A program made the position numbers and the translations under genes. Shown here piece after piece: positions 1-8,937 of a stretch of 46,574 bases of DNA. The stretch is from NCBI GenBank assembly GCA_903862425.1, contig CAIOYC010000010.1:1-46574 (forward strand), read 5' to 3'. A model generated the notes under the pieces. The model saw only the letters and a list, made by a program, of their open reading frames with translations, was not told where the DNA came from and made no database searches. Source of the DNA: an uncultured Caulobacterales bacterium (GTDB taxonomy: Bacteria > Pseudomonadota > Alphaproteobacteria > Caulobacterales > Caulobacteraceae). How positions within the stretch are numbered: the first letter of the stretch is position 1; every line of letters begins with the position of its first letter.

Positions 1-674
1 CGGCGACGCCCGCCCTGCCCGCCGCCCGGCCGGCGACCGCGCGCGCCGAACCCGACATCGCCAGCGCCGTCGCCGCCGCTCGCGAGGCCGCAGCCGCCGC
101 GCAGGATCTCGACGCGCTCAAAGCCGCCATCGCCGACTTCGACGGCTGCACCCTGAAACGCCAGGGCGCGCGCCAGGCCGTGTTCGCGCGCGGTCGTCCC
201 GATGCGCCGGTCATGGTAATCGGCGAGGGACCGGGCGCGGAGGAGGACAGGCAGGGCGAGCCTTTCGTGGGCCGCGCCGGACAACTGCTCGACAAGATGC
301 TCGCCGCCGCCGGGCTCAGCGATCATGTCTTCATCACCAATACCGTCTTCTGGCGCCCGCCCGACAATCGCACCCCAACACACCCGGAGCAGGCGGTTTG
401 CGCGCCCTTTGTCGAACGCGCCATCGCCATGGTCCGTCCACGCCTGTTGCTGCTGGCCGGCGGCGCGGCCGCCAAGGGCATGCTGAAGCGCAGCGAGGGC
501 ATTCTGACCCTGCGCGGCCAGTGGTTCGACTGGACCTCTGCCGATGACGCGCTCACCGTGCCCGCCATGGCGACCCTGCATCCTGCCTTTCTCCTGCGTC
601 AGCCGCTGGGGAAGAAAAAGGCGTGGCAGGACCTTATGACGCTGGCCGCCCGGCTTGAGGAAACAACGGCTTAG
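1..674 (+). CDS. Uracil-DNA glycosylase, family 4 type (5' end cut by window)
   Basis: This enzyme removes uracil from DNA as the first step of base excision repair. The frame is open from the window edge, so the true start is outside; an internal GTG at 180 is probably not the start, because the residues before it ([14 protein letters not shown]) fit the family. Visible motifs are the catalytic [22 protein letters not shown], the DNA-contacting [14 protein letters not shown] and the C-terminal HPAFLL. Known family 4 enzymes bind a [4Fe-4S] cluster with four cysteines. Here only two candidates remain (in FDGC and QAVC), and the position before RPP is Trp rather than Cys. The cluster may therefore be absent, as I believe is common in alphaproteobacterial members. 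It is followed by a lytic transglycosylase gene 54 bases downstream. Confidence 0.9.
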   Translation, partial: ATPALPAARPATARAEPDIASAVAAAREAAAAAQDLDALKAAIADFDGCTLKRQGARQAVFARGRPDAPVMVIGEGPGAEEDRQGEPFVGRAGQLLDKMLAAAGLSDHVFITNTVFWRPPDNRTPTHPEQAVCAPFVERAIAMVRPRLLLLAGGAAAKGMLKRSEGILTLRGQWFDWTSADDALTVPAMATLHPAFLLRQPLGKKKAWQDLMTLAARLEETTA

Positions 675-728
675 GCGTATCCAAGCCCCCGGTCGGCGCC
701 GACGAGGCGTGCTAGGTGGGGCGACCTG

Positions 729-2357
729 ATGCGCACGGGCGGTATCGCGGCGATCTTCGGCATGGCCCTGGCGCTTTTTGCGGGCGCGGCCGCCTCGCAA
801 ACAGCTCCTGCGATCCGCGCCCTTTCCGCCGACGACGCCGCCGTCTATGCCCGCGCCTTCAAGGCCGCCAAGTCCGGCGATTTCGACGCCCTGAAGGGCA
901 TTTCCGGCAAGGTCGACGACGAATGCCTGGTCGGGCGGCTACAGCTGATGAAGCTGATGCACGCCGACTATTCGGCCACCTATGACGAGCTGCGCGCCTG
1001 GCTGAAGAAATATCACGACCAGCCCGGCGCGGATCGGGTCTACGCCCTGGCCCGCAAGAAGGCCCTGGCGGCGCAGGCCAGCCCCGCCGACCTCGACGCT
1101 CCCGATGGCGATGGCGTCCAGACCGCAGACCCAGCCGCGCCGTCCTGGGCGCGCGTCGAGCAGGTGGCGCAGAAGCTCGATCTCAAGGCGCCGTCCAGCA
1201 AGCTCGATCCGCGCCTGCAGGCGGCGAAGGAAGCCTATTATGGCGGCGACCTGGACCAGGGCTACAGCCTCGCCACCGCGGCGGGAGAGCGCTGGATCGC
1301 CGGCATCGCCGCCTTCCGCCTCAAGAAATACGACGTGGCCGAGGCGCGCCTCGCCTCCCTGGCCGAAGACTCCACCCAGAGCGAATGGGTCCGCTCCGCC
1401 GCCGCCTTCTGGGCCGCCCGCGCCACTGTCGCGGCCGGAGCCCCCGAGCGCGCGCCGGCCCTGCTCCAGATCGCCGCCCGCACGCCCTACACCTTCTATG
1501 GCCTGATCGCCGAACGCCAGCTGGGGCTGGAGCCCGCCGTCACCACCAATGGCTTCGACATGGGTCCCGCGCCCATGGCCTCCAGCGAGGATGCGGCCTC
1601 CGCGGCGGCCGGCGCCTCCGGCCTCGGACGGCTGATCAAGACCGACAAGCGCGCCCACCGCGCCGCCGCCCTGGCCCAGATCGGCCTGCGCTCTGAGGCC
1701 GGACAGGAGCTGCGCACCGCCCTGCTCGCCGCCGGTTCGGCCCAGAACCGCAAGCAGTGGATGGCGCTCGGCCTGGCGCTCAACGCCCCCCTCACCTCCT
1801 CCGCCGACCTGACGCGCTCGGGCAAGAGCCGCTTCGACCTCGCTCAGTTCCCGGTCCCGGACCTTCAGCCCACCGGCGGGTTCACCCTCGACCGCGCCCT
1901 CGTCTACGCCATCGTACGCCAGGAGAGCGGCTTTCGGCCCGACGCCGCGTCCAGCGCCAACGCCTATGGGCTGATGCAGCTGACGCCCGCCACCGCCGCC
2001 CGCATGGTCGGCGACGACAAGCTGGCCCGCGACCCGACCCCGCTGGCCGATCCGTCCTTCAACCTGCGCGTCGGCCAGGACTATGTGGCCAACCTGCTGG
2101 GCCTCGTGCAAGGCGATGTGCTGCGCGCCGTCGCGGCCTATAATTCCGGCCCCGGCACCATCATGAAGACCGCCAAGCGGATGGAGCCGGAAGCCGACTC
2201 CTTACTCGTGTTCGAGAGCATGCCCGGCGGCCAGACCCGCGAATTCGTCCAGCGCGTCGTCTCTAACTACTGGATCTATCGCCAGATGTTCGGACAGGAC
2301 TGCCCCTCCCTCGCCGCCCTCGCCTCGGGCGCCCGCTCGGTGGGCGTGGACCAGTAA
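729..2357 (+). CDS. Soluble lytic murein transglycosylase (Slt70-like)
   Basis: A periplasmic enzyme of 542 residues that cleaves the MurNAc-GlcNAc bond of peptidoglycan, giving 1,6-anhydro products. Residues 1-23 look like a Sec signal peptide (hydrophobic run, then AAASQTA). Residues about 30-370 are alpha-helical and alanine-rich, like the superhelical U and L domains of Slt70. The SLT catalytic domain follows: VRQESGF with the catalytic Glu at 399, then ANAYGLMQLTPATA and later AAYNSGPGT. The length is somewhat shorter than E. coli Slt70. The ATG at 729 sets the signal peptide correctly. The anhydro-muropeptide product links it to anmK at 29-30 kb in this window, although the two are not in one operon. 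Confidence 0.92.
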   Translation: MRTGGIAAIFGMALALFAGAAASQTAPAIRALSADDAAVYARAFKAAKSGDFDALKGISGKVDDECLVGRLQLMKLMHADYSATYDELRAWLKKYHDQPGADRVYALARKKALAAQASPADLDAPDGDGVQTADPAAPSWARVEQVAQKLDLKAPSSKLDPRLQAAKEAYYGGDLDQGYSLATAAGERWIAGIAAFRLKKYDVAEARLASLAEDSTQSEWVRSAAAFWAARATVAAGAPERAPALLQIAARTPYTFYGLIAERQLGLEPAVTTNGFDMGPAPMASSEDAASAAAGASGLGRLIKTDKRAHRAAALAQIGLRSEAGQELRTALLAAGSAQNRKQWMALGLALNAPLTSSADLTRSGKSRFDLAQFPVPDLQPTGGFTLDRALVYAIVRQESGFRPDAASSANAYGLMQLTPATAARMVGDDKLARDPTPLADPSFNLRVGQDYVANLLGLVQGDVLRAVAAYNSGPGTIMKTAKRMEPEADSLLVFESMPGGQTREFVQRVVSNYWIYRQMFGQDCPSLAALASGARSVGVDQ

Positions 2358-2411
2358 CGGCATCGACTTCTGTCCTCGCATGGGAATGGGACGCCGTTCC
2401 CGGCAGCTTTA

Positions 2412-2426
2412 GTTCTTGTTTTGTTC
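2412..2426 (+). promoter_or_regulatory. LexA (SOS) box, alphaproteobacterial type
   Basis: The sequence GTTCTTGTTTTGTTC is an exact GTTC-N7-GTTC direct repeat, the established LexA operator of alphaproteobacteria such as Caulobacter and Rhodobacter. It ends 24 bases before the ATG of the spore-photoproduct-lyase-like gene, a sensible place for a repressor to block transcription. Confidence 0.7.
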
Positions 2427-2450
2427 CGATCGCGGCAGTAGTCTTTTCGC

Positions 2451-3539
2451 ATGTCGCGAGCGCCCCACAAGGTCGGTGTCGAAGCCCATGGCCGCGGGGC
2501 GATCACCAATGCCGGCGGTCGCTATGAGACCCAGGTCAGCGAGGCGTTCGACGACGGTTGGGGAGAGGACGACGAGCCATCCCGCCCCCTGCGCACCGAA
2601 CTGACGGCGGAGAAGGCGAAGGTGATCCTGTCGCGCAACGACAGTCCGGACATCGGCTTCGACCGCTCGATCAACCCCTATCGCGGCTGCGAGCACGGCT
2701 GCATCTACTGCTATGCCCGCCCCGCCCATGCCTATATGGGGCTGTCGCCGGGGCTGGATTTCGAGAGCAAGCTGTTCTTCAAGCCGGACGCCGCCAAGCT
2801 CTTGGAAAAGGAGCTGTCGCGGAAGAACTACGCCGTGGATCGGGTGCATATCGGCGGCAATACCGACCCCTATCAGCCCACCGAGAGGAAACTGCAGATC
2901 ACCCGCGGCGTGTTGCAGGTGCTGGACCGGTTCAACCATCCCACCAGCCTGATCACAAAGTCGGCCCTGGTGGTACGCGACCTCGATATCCTCGCCCCGA
3001 TGGCGCAGCGCGGCCTGGTGAAGGTGTTCATCTCCGTCACGACGCTGGATCGCAAGCTGGCGCGGCAGATGGAGCCGCGCGCCTCGACCCCCGAGCGGCG
3101 CATCTGGGCGCTGAAGACCCTGGCGGCGGCGGGCGTGCCCACGGGCGTCGGTTTTGCCCCGGCCATTCCCGGTCTCAACGACCACGAGATGGAGCGGGTG
3201 TTGGAAAGGGCGGCCGGCGTCGGCGTGCAGGAGGCCATGTTCGTGGTGTTGCGCCTGCCGCTGGAGATCAAGGATCTGTTTCGCGAATGGCTGGAGGCCG
3301 AACGACCGGACGCGGCGAAGAAGGTAATGTCGCTCGTGCGCCAGATGCGCGGCGGCAAGGACTACGACGCGGTCTGGGGCCAGCGCATGCGCGGCCAGGG
3401 GCCGATCGCCGATCTGCTCTCGCGCCGCTTCCAGGTCGCCTGCACCCGGTACGGCCTGAACCAGACCCGTTTCCTCCAGCGCAGCGACCTGTTCCGCGTG
3501 CCGCAATCGGCCCGTACACAGCTCGACCTGTTCGGCTGA
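2451..3539 (+). CDS. PA0069-family radical SAM protein (spore photoproduct lyase-like)
   Basis: A 362-residue radical SAM protein. The iron-sulfur motif is RGCEHGCIYC, with Cys80, Cys84 and Cys87 (CX3CX2C), followed by YARPAHAYMG. The SAM-binding region is near HIGGNTDPYQPTE. Overall it matches the PA0069 family, annotated as related to spore photoproduct lyase (SplB), whose model enzyme reverses a UV-induced thymine dimer. The substrate in non-sporulating bacteria is not established. The LexA box at 2412-2426 suggests it is induced by DNA damage, which fits a repair role. The start at 2451 gives a basic N terminus (MSRAPHKVG) typical of the family. The protein ends in TQLDLFG. Confidence 0.85.
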   Translation: MSRAPHKVGVEAHGRGAITNAGGRYETQVSEAFDDGWGEDDEPSRPLRTELTAEKAKVILSRNDSPDIGFDRSINPYRGCEHGCIYCYARPAHAYMGLSPGLDFESKLFFKPDAAKLLEKELSRKNYAVDRVHIGGNTDPYQPTERKLQITRGVLQVLDRFNHPTSLITKSALVVRDLDILAPMAQRGLVKVFISVTTLDRKLARQMEPRASTPERRIWALKTLAAAGVPTGVGFAPAIPGLNDHEMERVLERAAGVGVQEAMFVVLRLPLEIKDLFREWLEAERPDAAKKVMSLVRQMRGGKDYDAVWGQRMRGQGPIADLLSRRFQVACTRYGLNQTRFLQRSDLFRVPQSARTQLDLFG

Positions 3540-3570
3540 GCCGATCAGCCGCTCCGCGCGTTAGGCGGGA

Positions 3571-4011
3571 ATGGCGGACGATCAGCACATCAAGGCCCAG
3601 GCCGACAACGTAGCCAGGAGCGCTGGAAAGCTCGCCGCCAGCGCCGGGCGGGTGGAGGACAGCGCCGACCGCCGCACCGAGCTCGCAGCCGACCGCACGG
3701 TATTGGCGGCGGAACGCACCTATGCCGCCTGGGTGCGGACAGGGCTGGCGGCGCTGGCCTCCGGCGTCGGGGCGCGCGCCCTGTTCGCCCATATACTGCC
3801 GGCCTGGTTCGGCAGCGTGACCGGCACGGTGCTGATCGCATTCAGCGCCTTTTGCTTCGCCGCCGCGGTCTGGCGCGAGAGCGAGCCTGGCGCGCCGCCG
3901 CCCAGACCCGATACCCGCCGCCTGCCGCGCGGCGTACTGCTGGCGCTGAACGGCTTCCTGATCGTGGTCAGCGCCGCCGCCCTGGTCGGCATTTGGTTGG
4001 CGCACACGTGA
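3571..4011 (+). CDS. DUF202 (YidH-type) small membrane protein
   Basis: A 146-residue inner membrane protein. A hydrophilic helical N terminus (1-45) precedes the DUF202 signature: ELAADRTVLAAERTYAAWVRTGLAAL, residues about 33-58. Three hydrophobic segments follow, near residues 50-68, 77-96 and 118-141. DUF202 proteins are common and have no agreed function in bacteria. It begins 31 bases after the radical SAM gene and is followed 56 bases later by the dehydrogenase, so all three may share a transcript. Confidence 0.75.
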   Translation: MADDQHIKAQADNVARSAGKLAASAGRVEDSADRRTELAADRTVLAAERTYAAWVRTGLAALASGVGARALFAHILPAWFGSVTGTVLIAFSAFCFAAAVWRESEPGAPPPRPDTRRLPRGVLLALNGFLIVVSAAALVGIWLAHT

Positions 4012-4067
4012 CGGACGGCGACGAGGGCGATAAGGAACGCCCTCATTGTGCTTGCAGCGAGGCCATT

Positions 4068-4850
4068 ATGACCCCACCGACCGCAACCTGGGCCGAGGGC
4101 CGCGTGGCCTTCATCACCGGCGCCACTTCCGGCTTCGGCAAGGCCTTCGCCGAGCGGATTGTGAAGGCTGGTGGCCGGGTGATCGCCACGGGCCGACGCG
4201 AAGACCGTCTGAAGGCCCTGGCCGACGCCGCGCCTGAGGGGCGCTGCCTGACCCGGGTGATGGATATCCGCGACCCGGCCTCGATCCTCGCCTCCCTGGC
4301 CGACCTGCCCGAGGCTTTCGCCCCCATCGACATCCTGTTCAACAATGCCGGCCTCGCGCTGGGCCTCGGCAAGGCGCATGAGGCTGATCTGGCGGACTGG
4401 GACACGATGATCGCCACCAATGTCACCGGCCTGGCGCACGTCACCCGCGCGGTGCTGCCGGGCATGGTGGCGCGCAATCGCGGGCACCTGATCAATATGA
4501 GCTCGGTGGCCGCCAGCTATCCCTATCCCGGCGGCAATATCTACGGCGCCACCAAGGCCTTCGTGCGCCAGTTCTCCCTCAACCTGCGCTGCGACCTGCT
4601 CGGTACGGCGGTGAAGGTCACCTCCATCGAGCCGGGCATGGCGGAGACCGAATTCTCCGAGGTGCGCTTCAAGCAGGATGGGGCCGCCGCCGCAAAGGTC
4701 TATGCCGATATGCAGCCGATGACGGCGGACGACATCGTCGATGTGGTGGAGTCGGTCCTGCGCCTGCCCGCCCATATCAACGTCAACACGCTGGAGGTCA
4801 TGCCCGTGGCCCAGGCCTTCGGCCCCTTCGCCGTGGCGCGCGGGGGCTGA
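4068..4850 (+). CDS. Short-chain dehydrogenase, YdfG-like (3-hydroxy acid dehydrogenase / malonic semialdehyde reductase)
   Basis: A 260-residue cytosolic NAD(P)-dependent oxidoreductase. The cofactor motif TGATSGFG is at residues 15-22, followed by ATGRR, where the Arg residues suggest NADP preference. NNAGLALG and the catalytic Ser146-Tyr159-Lys163 (SSVAAS...YGATK) are present. The stretches GGNIYGATKAFVRQFSLNLR and NTLEVMPV are nearly the same as in E. coli YdfG, which oxidises L-allo-threonine and serine and reduces malonic semialdehyde. The ATG at 4068 is preferred over an upstream in-frame start at 3852, because the extension overlaps the previous gene and has no family match. Substrate is inferred from similarity only. 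Confidence 0.85.
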   Translation: MTPPTATWAEGRVAFITGATSGFGKAFAERIVKAGGRVIATGRREDRLKALADAAPEGRCLTRVMDIRDPASILASLADLPEAFAPIDILFNNAGLALGLGKAHEADLADWDTMIATNVTGLAHVTRAVLPGMVARNRGHLINMSSVAASYPYPGGNIYGATKAFVRQFSLNLRCDLLGTAVKVTSIEPGMAETEFSEVRFKQDGAAAAKVYADMQPMTADDIVDVVESVLRLPAHINVNTLEVMPVAQAFGPFAVARGG

Positions 4851-4856
4851 ACGCGA

Positions 4857-4885
4857 AACGCCTCCGGTCTGAAGCCGGAGGCGTT
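4857..4885. terminator. Convergent-gene hairpin, probable bidirectional terminator
   Basis: A perfect 11-base-pair stem (AACGCCTCCGG with CCGGAGGCGTT) and a 7-base loop sit 6 bases after the dehydrogenase stop and 44 bases before the stop of the convergent repeat protein. No T tract follows on either strand, so it is an atypical intrinsic terminator or a stabilising 3' hairpin. Confidence 0.6.
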
Positions 4886-4929
4886 CCTCAGATCGGCGAA
4901 AAGCCGCCGATCAATATCGATCAATCTAC

Positions 4930-6021
4930 TCAGTAATGGGCCGGGGCCGCGCCGTAGGACGAGGCCGGCGGCGTATAGCGACGCGGCGGCGGCGTATAGG
5001 CGCGCGGCGGCGAAGCGCCGTATGCGCCATTGTCCGAATGCACCACGTCGGTCCGGCAATCGACCTGCTTCCACTCGAAGCGCGAGGGCGTGACGATCTT
5101 GATCTTGGTGTAGTCGTTATAGACCGCCGGGATGGTGTAGGGCTGGGTCACGTCCGGGCCGCGCACGGTGATGCGCACGGTGTCGTAGACAGCCGGAATG
5201 ACGCGGCGATCGACGCTGGCGGGACGATCCACCACCTGGCGGGTGATGGTGCGGGTTTCGGCGGGTACCTGGACTTCGACGGTGCGGGCGGGCGTGCGCA
5301 GGATCTGCTTGGTGATGGTCTTGTATTCCGGCGGCACTTCCACGAGGCAGAGCACTTCGCCGGTGGGCAGGACCTTGGTGGTCATGCCGCCATAGTTCGG
5401 GTTGTGCTCGATCACGCCGGAACCATAGGTGCCTTCAGGACGCGAAGTCGGGGCGGCGCCGTAGGAATTGGCCGCGCCGGGGGCGTAACCCGCGACGGTC
5501 GCGCCCGGACGCCAGGCGGTGTAGCCGTCCTTGATCTTCACCTGCTCGGACACCGTCTCATAGGTGGCGGCGATGGTTTCGGTGCGGGTGTAGGCGGCCT
5601 TGACCACCACGGTCTCGGTGACCGAGCGGTAGGTGGCGGGGATGGTGATGAGTTCGACCGACTCTTCCTTCACCAGGACGCGCTTTTCCTCGACCGTCGC
5701 GCCGCCGGGGATGACCTTGATCTCGGTCTTTTCCGGAGAGACCAGCACGCGCTCGGTCACCGCTTCGGTGACCTCGGGCACCAGCACCTTGGTGAAGCAC
5801 TGGCCGGGCGCCGCGTTGGGCGGATAGTCTTCGTTGGTCACCTGACCGGGGCCGAAGCCGACCGGACCGGGCGTGCCGCAACCGCCAGGGCCGCACTGGC
5901 CCGCGCCGTAGCTCGGCTGGACCACGCGGCCGCCGCCGTAGGAGGTTTGGGCTTGCGCGACGCCGGCGGCGCCGAGAACGGCGACGAGCGAGGCGCTGGT
6001 CAGAAGGTGGAGCGGACGCAT
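4930..6021 (-). CDS. Secreted protein with two blocks of short P-A-x-Y/V-T-type repeats
   Basis: A 363-residue protein of unknown function. Residues 1-24 form a Sec signal peptide ending AQAQ. A Gly/Tyr/Cys-rich linker follows. Then come two blocks, each starting at a Cys (QCFTKVLVPE and LCLVEVPPE) and each with about four repeats of some 23 residues of the type PATYRSVTETVVV or PAVYDTVRITV. The blocks are separated by a linker near DGYTAWRPG. The tail is rich in Pro/Tyr. Similar repeats occur in front of OmpA domains in alphaproteobacterial outer membrane proteins; no OmpA domain is present here. Export to the periplasm or surface is likely. The product is probably beta-structured. It is transcribed alone, convergent with the ydfG-like gene. 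Confidence 0.8.
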   Translation of the reverse strand: MRPLHLLTSASLVAVLGAAGVAQAQTSYGGGRVVQPSYGAGQCGPGGCGTPGPVGFGPGQVTNEDYPPNAAPGQCFTKVLVPEVTEAVTERVLVSPEKTEIKVIPGGATVEEKRVLVKEESVELITIPATYRSVTETVVVKAAYTRTETIAATYETVSEQVKIKDGYTAWRPGATVAGYAPGAANSYGAAPTSRPEGTYGSGVIEHNPNYGGMTTKVLPTGEVLCLVEVPPEYKTITKQILRTPARTVEVQVPAETRTITRQVVDRPASVDRRVIPAVYDTVRITVRGPDVTQPYTIPAVYNDYTKIKIVTPSRFEWKQVDCRTDVVHSDNGAYGASPPRAYTPPPRRYTPPASSYGAAPAHY

Positions 6022-6526
6022 CAGTTTTGTTTTCCCAGCGTGGCCCGGCGCCCCCCTCGGGCATGGGCCGAATGTATTCTAGTCCACCGACTGCATGACT
6101 GGCGCCACGACATGCATAAACGTGAAACACCTGAGCGAAGAGGTTTCAGCCGTGCTTTCTCGCCTGCTTGGCGAACGCCGCACACTGTTTGACAATTGCC
6201 GACGCTCCTGAATGGAGACGCGTGCCAATTCGGGACAGTTGGCTGACTGTATTCGGCGGCCGCCGCCAAAGTCTCGTCCTGAGGCCTGATCTTGCCGTCG
6301 CAAGCATAAGAACAGCCCGGCGGGGTGGGGGCGCCGATCGGGTTAGCCATGCTTAACCGGCGCCGACATCGGCGAGTGTGAACCAGTGTGAAGCGGCGTC
6401 GGTCGGGCCAAGCGGTCGCGACCCCGGCGATGACCCTTAAACCTGCCGCCGCGCGTGCTACATTCGTTCTCTACAGACTCGCCTTCAGCAGACTCGCCGC
6501 CGGATTGGTCGGGTCAGGAATATCCA
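6022..6526. other. Intergenic region between divergent genes
   Basis: About 505 bases hold the start signals of the repeat-protein gene (leftward) and the uvrD gene (rightward). A TACATT hexamer at 6459-6464 could be the -10 element for uvrD. The ten bases CAGACTCGCC occur twice, at 6475 and 6489. No convincing small gene or RNA was seen. Confidence 0.4.
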
Positions 6527-8911
6527 GTGTCCCAGTCTCCCCTGCCCTTCGACCACGCCGTGCCCAGCCCGCGCATCTCCGACCTGGCCCGCGCCGCATC
6601 GCCGCCGGGATCAGGCTCCTACCTCGACGGCCTGAACCCCGAGCAGCGCGCGGCGGTGGAGGCGGTAGAGGGCCCGGTGCTGGTGCTGGCTGGCGCGGGC
6701 ACCGGTAAGACGCGGGTGCTGACCACGCGGCTGGCGCACATCCTCGCCACCGGCAAGGCGCGGCCGTGGGAACTGCTGGTCGTCACCTTCACCAACAAGG
6801 CGGCGCGGGAGATGCGCGAGCGGATCACCCACCTGATCGGCCCTTCCGCCGAGGGCCTGCGCTGGCTTGGCACCTTCCACTCGGTCGCCGCCCAGATCCT
6901 GCGTCGCCACGCTGAGTTGGTCGGGCTGAAGTCGAGCTTCACCATCCTGGATACCGACGATGTGGAGCGGCTGCTCAAGCAGCTGATCGAGGCGGAGAAT
7001 ATCGACGCCAAGCGCTGGACGCCCAAGCACCTGTCCGGCCTGATCGACGGCTGGAAGAACCGCGGCCTCACCCCCGACAAGCTGCCCCCGGCCGAGGGTG
7101 GGGAGTTCGCGAACGGCAAGGGGGCCAGCCTTTACGCCCTGTATCAGGAGCGGCTGCGCGCCCTGAACGCCTGCGACTTCGGCGACCTGCTTTTGCACAA
7201 CCTGACCCTGTTCGCGCGCCACCCCGACGTATTGGCCGAGTACCATGGGCGCTTCAGATATCTGCTGGTGGACGAGTATCAGGACACCAATGTCGCCCAG
7301 TATCTGTGGCTGCGCCTGTTGGCCCAGGCGTCCAGAAACGTCTGCTGCGTCGGCGACGACGATCAGTCCATCTATGGCTGGCGCGGGGCGGAGGTGGACA
7401 ACATCCTGCGCTTCGAGCGCGACTTCCCCGGCGCGAAGGTGGTGCGGCTGGAGCGCAACTACCGCTCCACCTCCCACATCCTGAAGGCCGCGTCGGGCCT
7501 GATCGCCACCAACAAGGGCCGCCTCGGCAAGACCCTGTGGACGGAAGCCGACGGCGGCGAAAAGGTGCGCGTCTCCGGCGTCTGGGACGGCGAGGCCGAG
7601 GCGCGGCTGGTCGCCGACGCCGTGGAGCAATGGGTCAAGGCGCCCGACCTCGGCGACCGCGACGCGAAGAAGCGTCATTACAGGGAATGCGCGGTACTGG
7701 TGCGCGCCTCCTTCCAGATGCGCGCCTTCGAAGAGCGGTTCGTCCTGCTGCAGATCCCCTACAAGGTGGTCGGCGGGCCACGCTTCTTCGAACGCGCCGA
7801 GATCCGCGACGCCCATGCCTATCTGCGGCTGGTCCAGTCCGAGGACGACGACCTGGCCTTCGAGCGCATCGTCAACACACCGCGGCGCGGCATCGGCGAT
7901 ACCTCGGTAGCCAAGCTGCTGTCCCTGGCCCGTCATCATGGCGTCTCCGCCATCTCCGCCGCGCGGGGACTGGTCAATACGGACGAGTTGCCGGCCCGCA
8001 CGCGCACGGCTCTGTCCAACTTCATCCGCGACCTCGACCGCTGGACGGCGCTGGCTCGCACGGTCAAGCACGGCGACCTGACCGAGACCATCCTGGAGGA
8101 GAGCGGCTATACCGACGCCCTGCGCGCCGACCGGGGGCCGCAGTCGCAGGGCAAGCTCGACAACCTCAAGGAGCTGGTCAACTCCATGGGCCAGTTCGAC
8201 ACCCTGCAGGCCTATCTGGAGCACGTCTCGCTGGTGATGGACCTGGATCGGGGCGACAGCGATGACGCGGTGTGGATCATGACCCTGCACTCGGCCAAGG
8301 GGCTGGAGTTTCCGCTGGTCTTCCTGCCCGGCTGGGAGGAAGGCGTGTTTCCCTCCCAGCGCTCCATCGACGAGAAGGGCGAGAAGGGCCTCGAGGAGGA
8401 GCGCCGCCTCGCCTATGTGGGCATCACCCGCGCGCGGGAGGAGGCGCGGATCAGCTTCGCCGCCAACCGCCAGGTCTATGGCCGCTGGTCCTCCCAGCTA
8501 CCCTCACGCTTCGTGGACGAACTGCCGCCCGCAAACGTCGCGGCTCAATCCGAGACGGGCTATTACGGCGGCGGTCCGGGCATGGGCGAGGCCAAGTCGC
8601 GCTTCGACGACCAGCCGGTCTTCTCCGGCTCCACCTACAACTCTCCGGGCTGGGCGCGGGCGCAGAGCCGGGCCGCCGATTGGGCCTCGACGCGCGGTCC
8701 CGCGGGCCGGCAGGTTATCGAGGGCGAGGGCCGGCTGATCGCCACCTCCGATCCCCAGGGCGGCAACGGCCGGTACAGGCTCGGCGACCGGGTGTTCCAC
8801 ATCAAGTTCGGCTATGGCGAGGTGACCCTGACCGAGGGCTCCAAGCTCACCGTGATGTTCGACAAGGCCGGCGAAAAGCGCGTGATCGACAGCTTCCTGG
8901 AAAAGGGCTGA
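6527..8911 (+). CDS. uvrD: ATP-dependent DNA helicase UvrD/PcrA
   Basis: A 794-residue superfamily 1A 3'-5' helicase used in nucleotide excision and mismatch repair. In order: Q motif (GLNPEQRAAV), Walker A AGAGTGKT with Lys61, TFTNKAAREMRERI, the DEYQDTN box (motif II), DDDQSIYGWRGA (motif III), LERNYRS (motif IV), TLHSAKGLEFPLVFLPG (motif V) and YVGITRAR (motif VI). The C terminus is the PcrA/UvrD Tudor-like domain (VFHIKFGYGEV...VIDSFLEKG). I chose the GTG at 6527, preceded by AGGAA. A GTG at 6455 would add 24 poorly conserved residues and lies before a possible -10 element. Downstream it converges with a small gene. Confidence 0.95.
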   Translation: MSQSPLPFDHAVPSPRISDLARAASPPGSGSYLDGLNPEQRAAVEAVEGPVLVLAGAGTGKTRVLTTRLAHILATGKARPWELLVVTFTNKAAREMRERITHLIGPSAEGLRWLGTFHSVAAQILRRHAELVGLKSSFTILDTDDVERLLKQLIEAENIDAKRWTPKHLSGLIDGWKNRGLTPDKLPPAEGGEFANGKGASLYALYQERLRALNACDFGDLLLHNLTLFARHPDVLAEYHGRFRYLLVDEYQDTNVAQYLWLRLLAQASRNVCCVGDDDQSIYGWRGAEVDNILRFERDFPGAKVVRLERNYRSTSHILKAASGLIATNKGRLGKTLWTEADGGEKVRVSGVWDGEAEARLVADAVEQWVKAPDLGDRDAKKRHYRECAVLVRASFQMRAFEERFVLLQIPYKVVGGPRFFERAEIRDAHAYLRLVQSEDDDLAFERIVNTPRRGIGDTSVAKLLSLARHHGVSAISAARGLVNTDELPARTRTALSNFIRDLDRWTALARTVKHGDLTETILEESGYTDALRADRGPQSQGKLDNLKELVNSMGQFDTLQAYLEHVSLVMDLDRGDSDDAVWIMTLHSAKGLEFPLVFLPGWEEGVFPSQRSIDEKGEKGLEEERRLAYVGITRAREEARISFAANRQVYGRWSSQLPSRFVDELPPANVAAQSETGYYGGGPGMGEAKSRFDDQPVFSGSTYNSPGWARAQSRAADWASTRGPAGRQVIEGEGRLIATSDPQGGNGRYRLGDRVFHIKFGYGEVTLTEGSKLTVMFDKAGEKRVIDSFLEKG

Positions 8912-8937
8912 GGTCCGCCGCGTTTCGGACAGCTCAG
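8908..8937. terminator. Hairpin overlapping two convergent stop codons
   Basis: CTGAG-GTCCG (8908-8917) pairs with CGGAC-AG-CTCAG (8926-8937), a 10-base-pair stem with a two-base bulge. It covers the uvrD stop and the stop of the convergent small gene. There is no T tract, so a role as terminator is only suggested. Confidence 0.35.

Noticed and set aside
939-2111. 390-codon open frame antisense to the lytic transglycosylase gene
   Set aside because: It is a Gly/Arg/Val-rich shadow frame, as expected in GC-rich DNA; the sense strand has a clear family match.
6611-8290. 559-codon frame antisense to uvrD
   Set aside because: No family motif; the composition mirrors the helicase codons.
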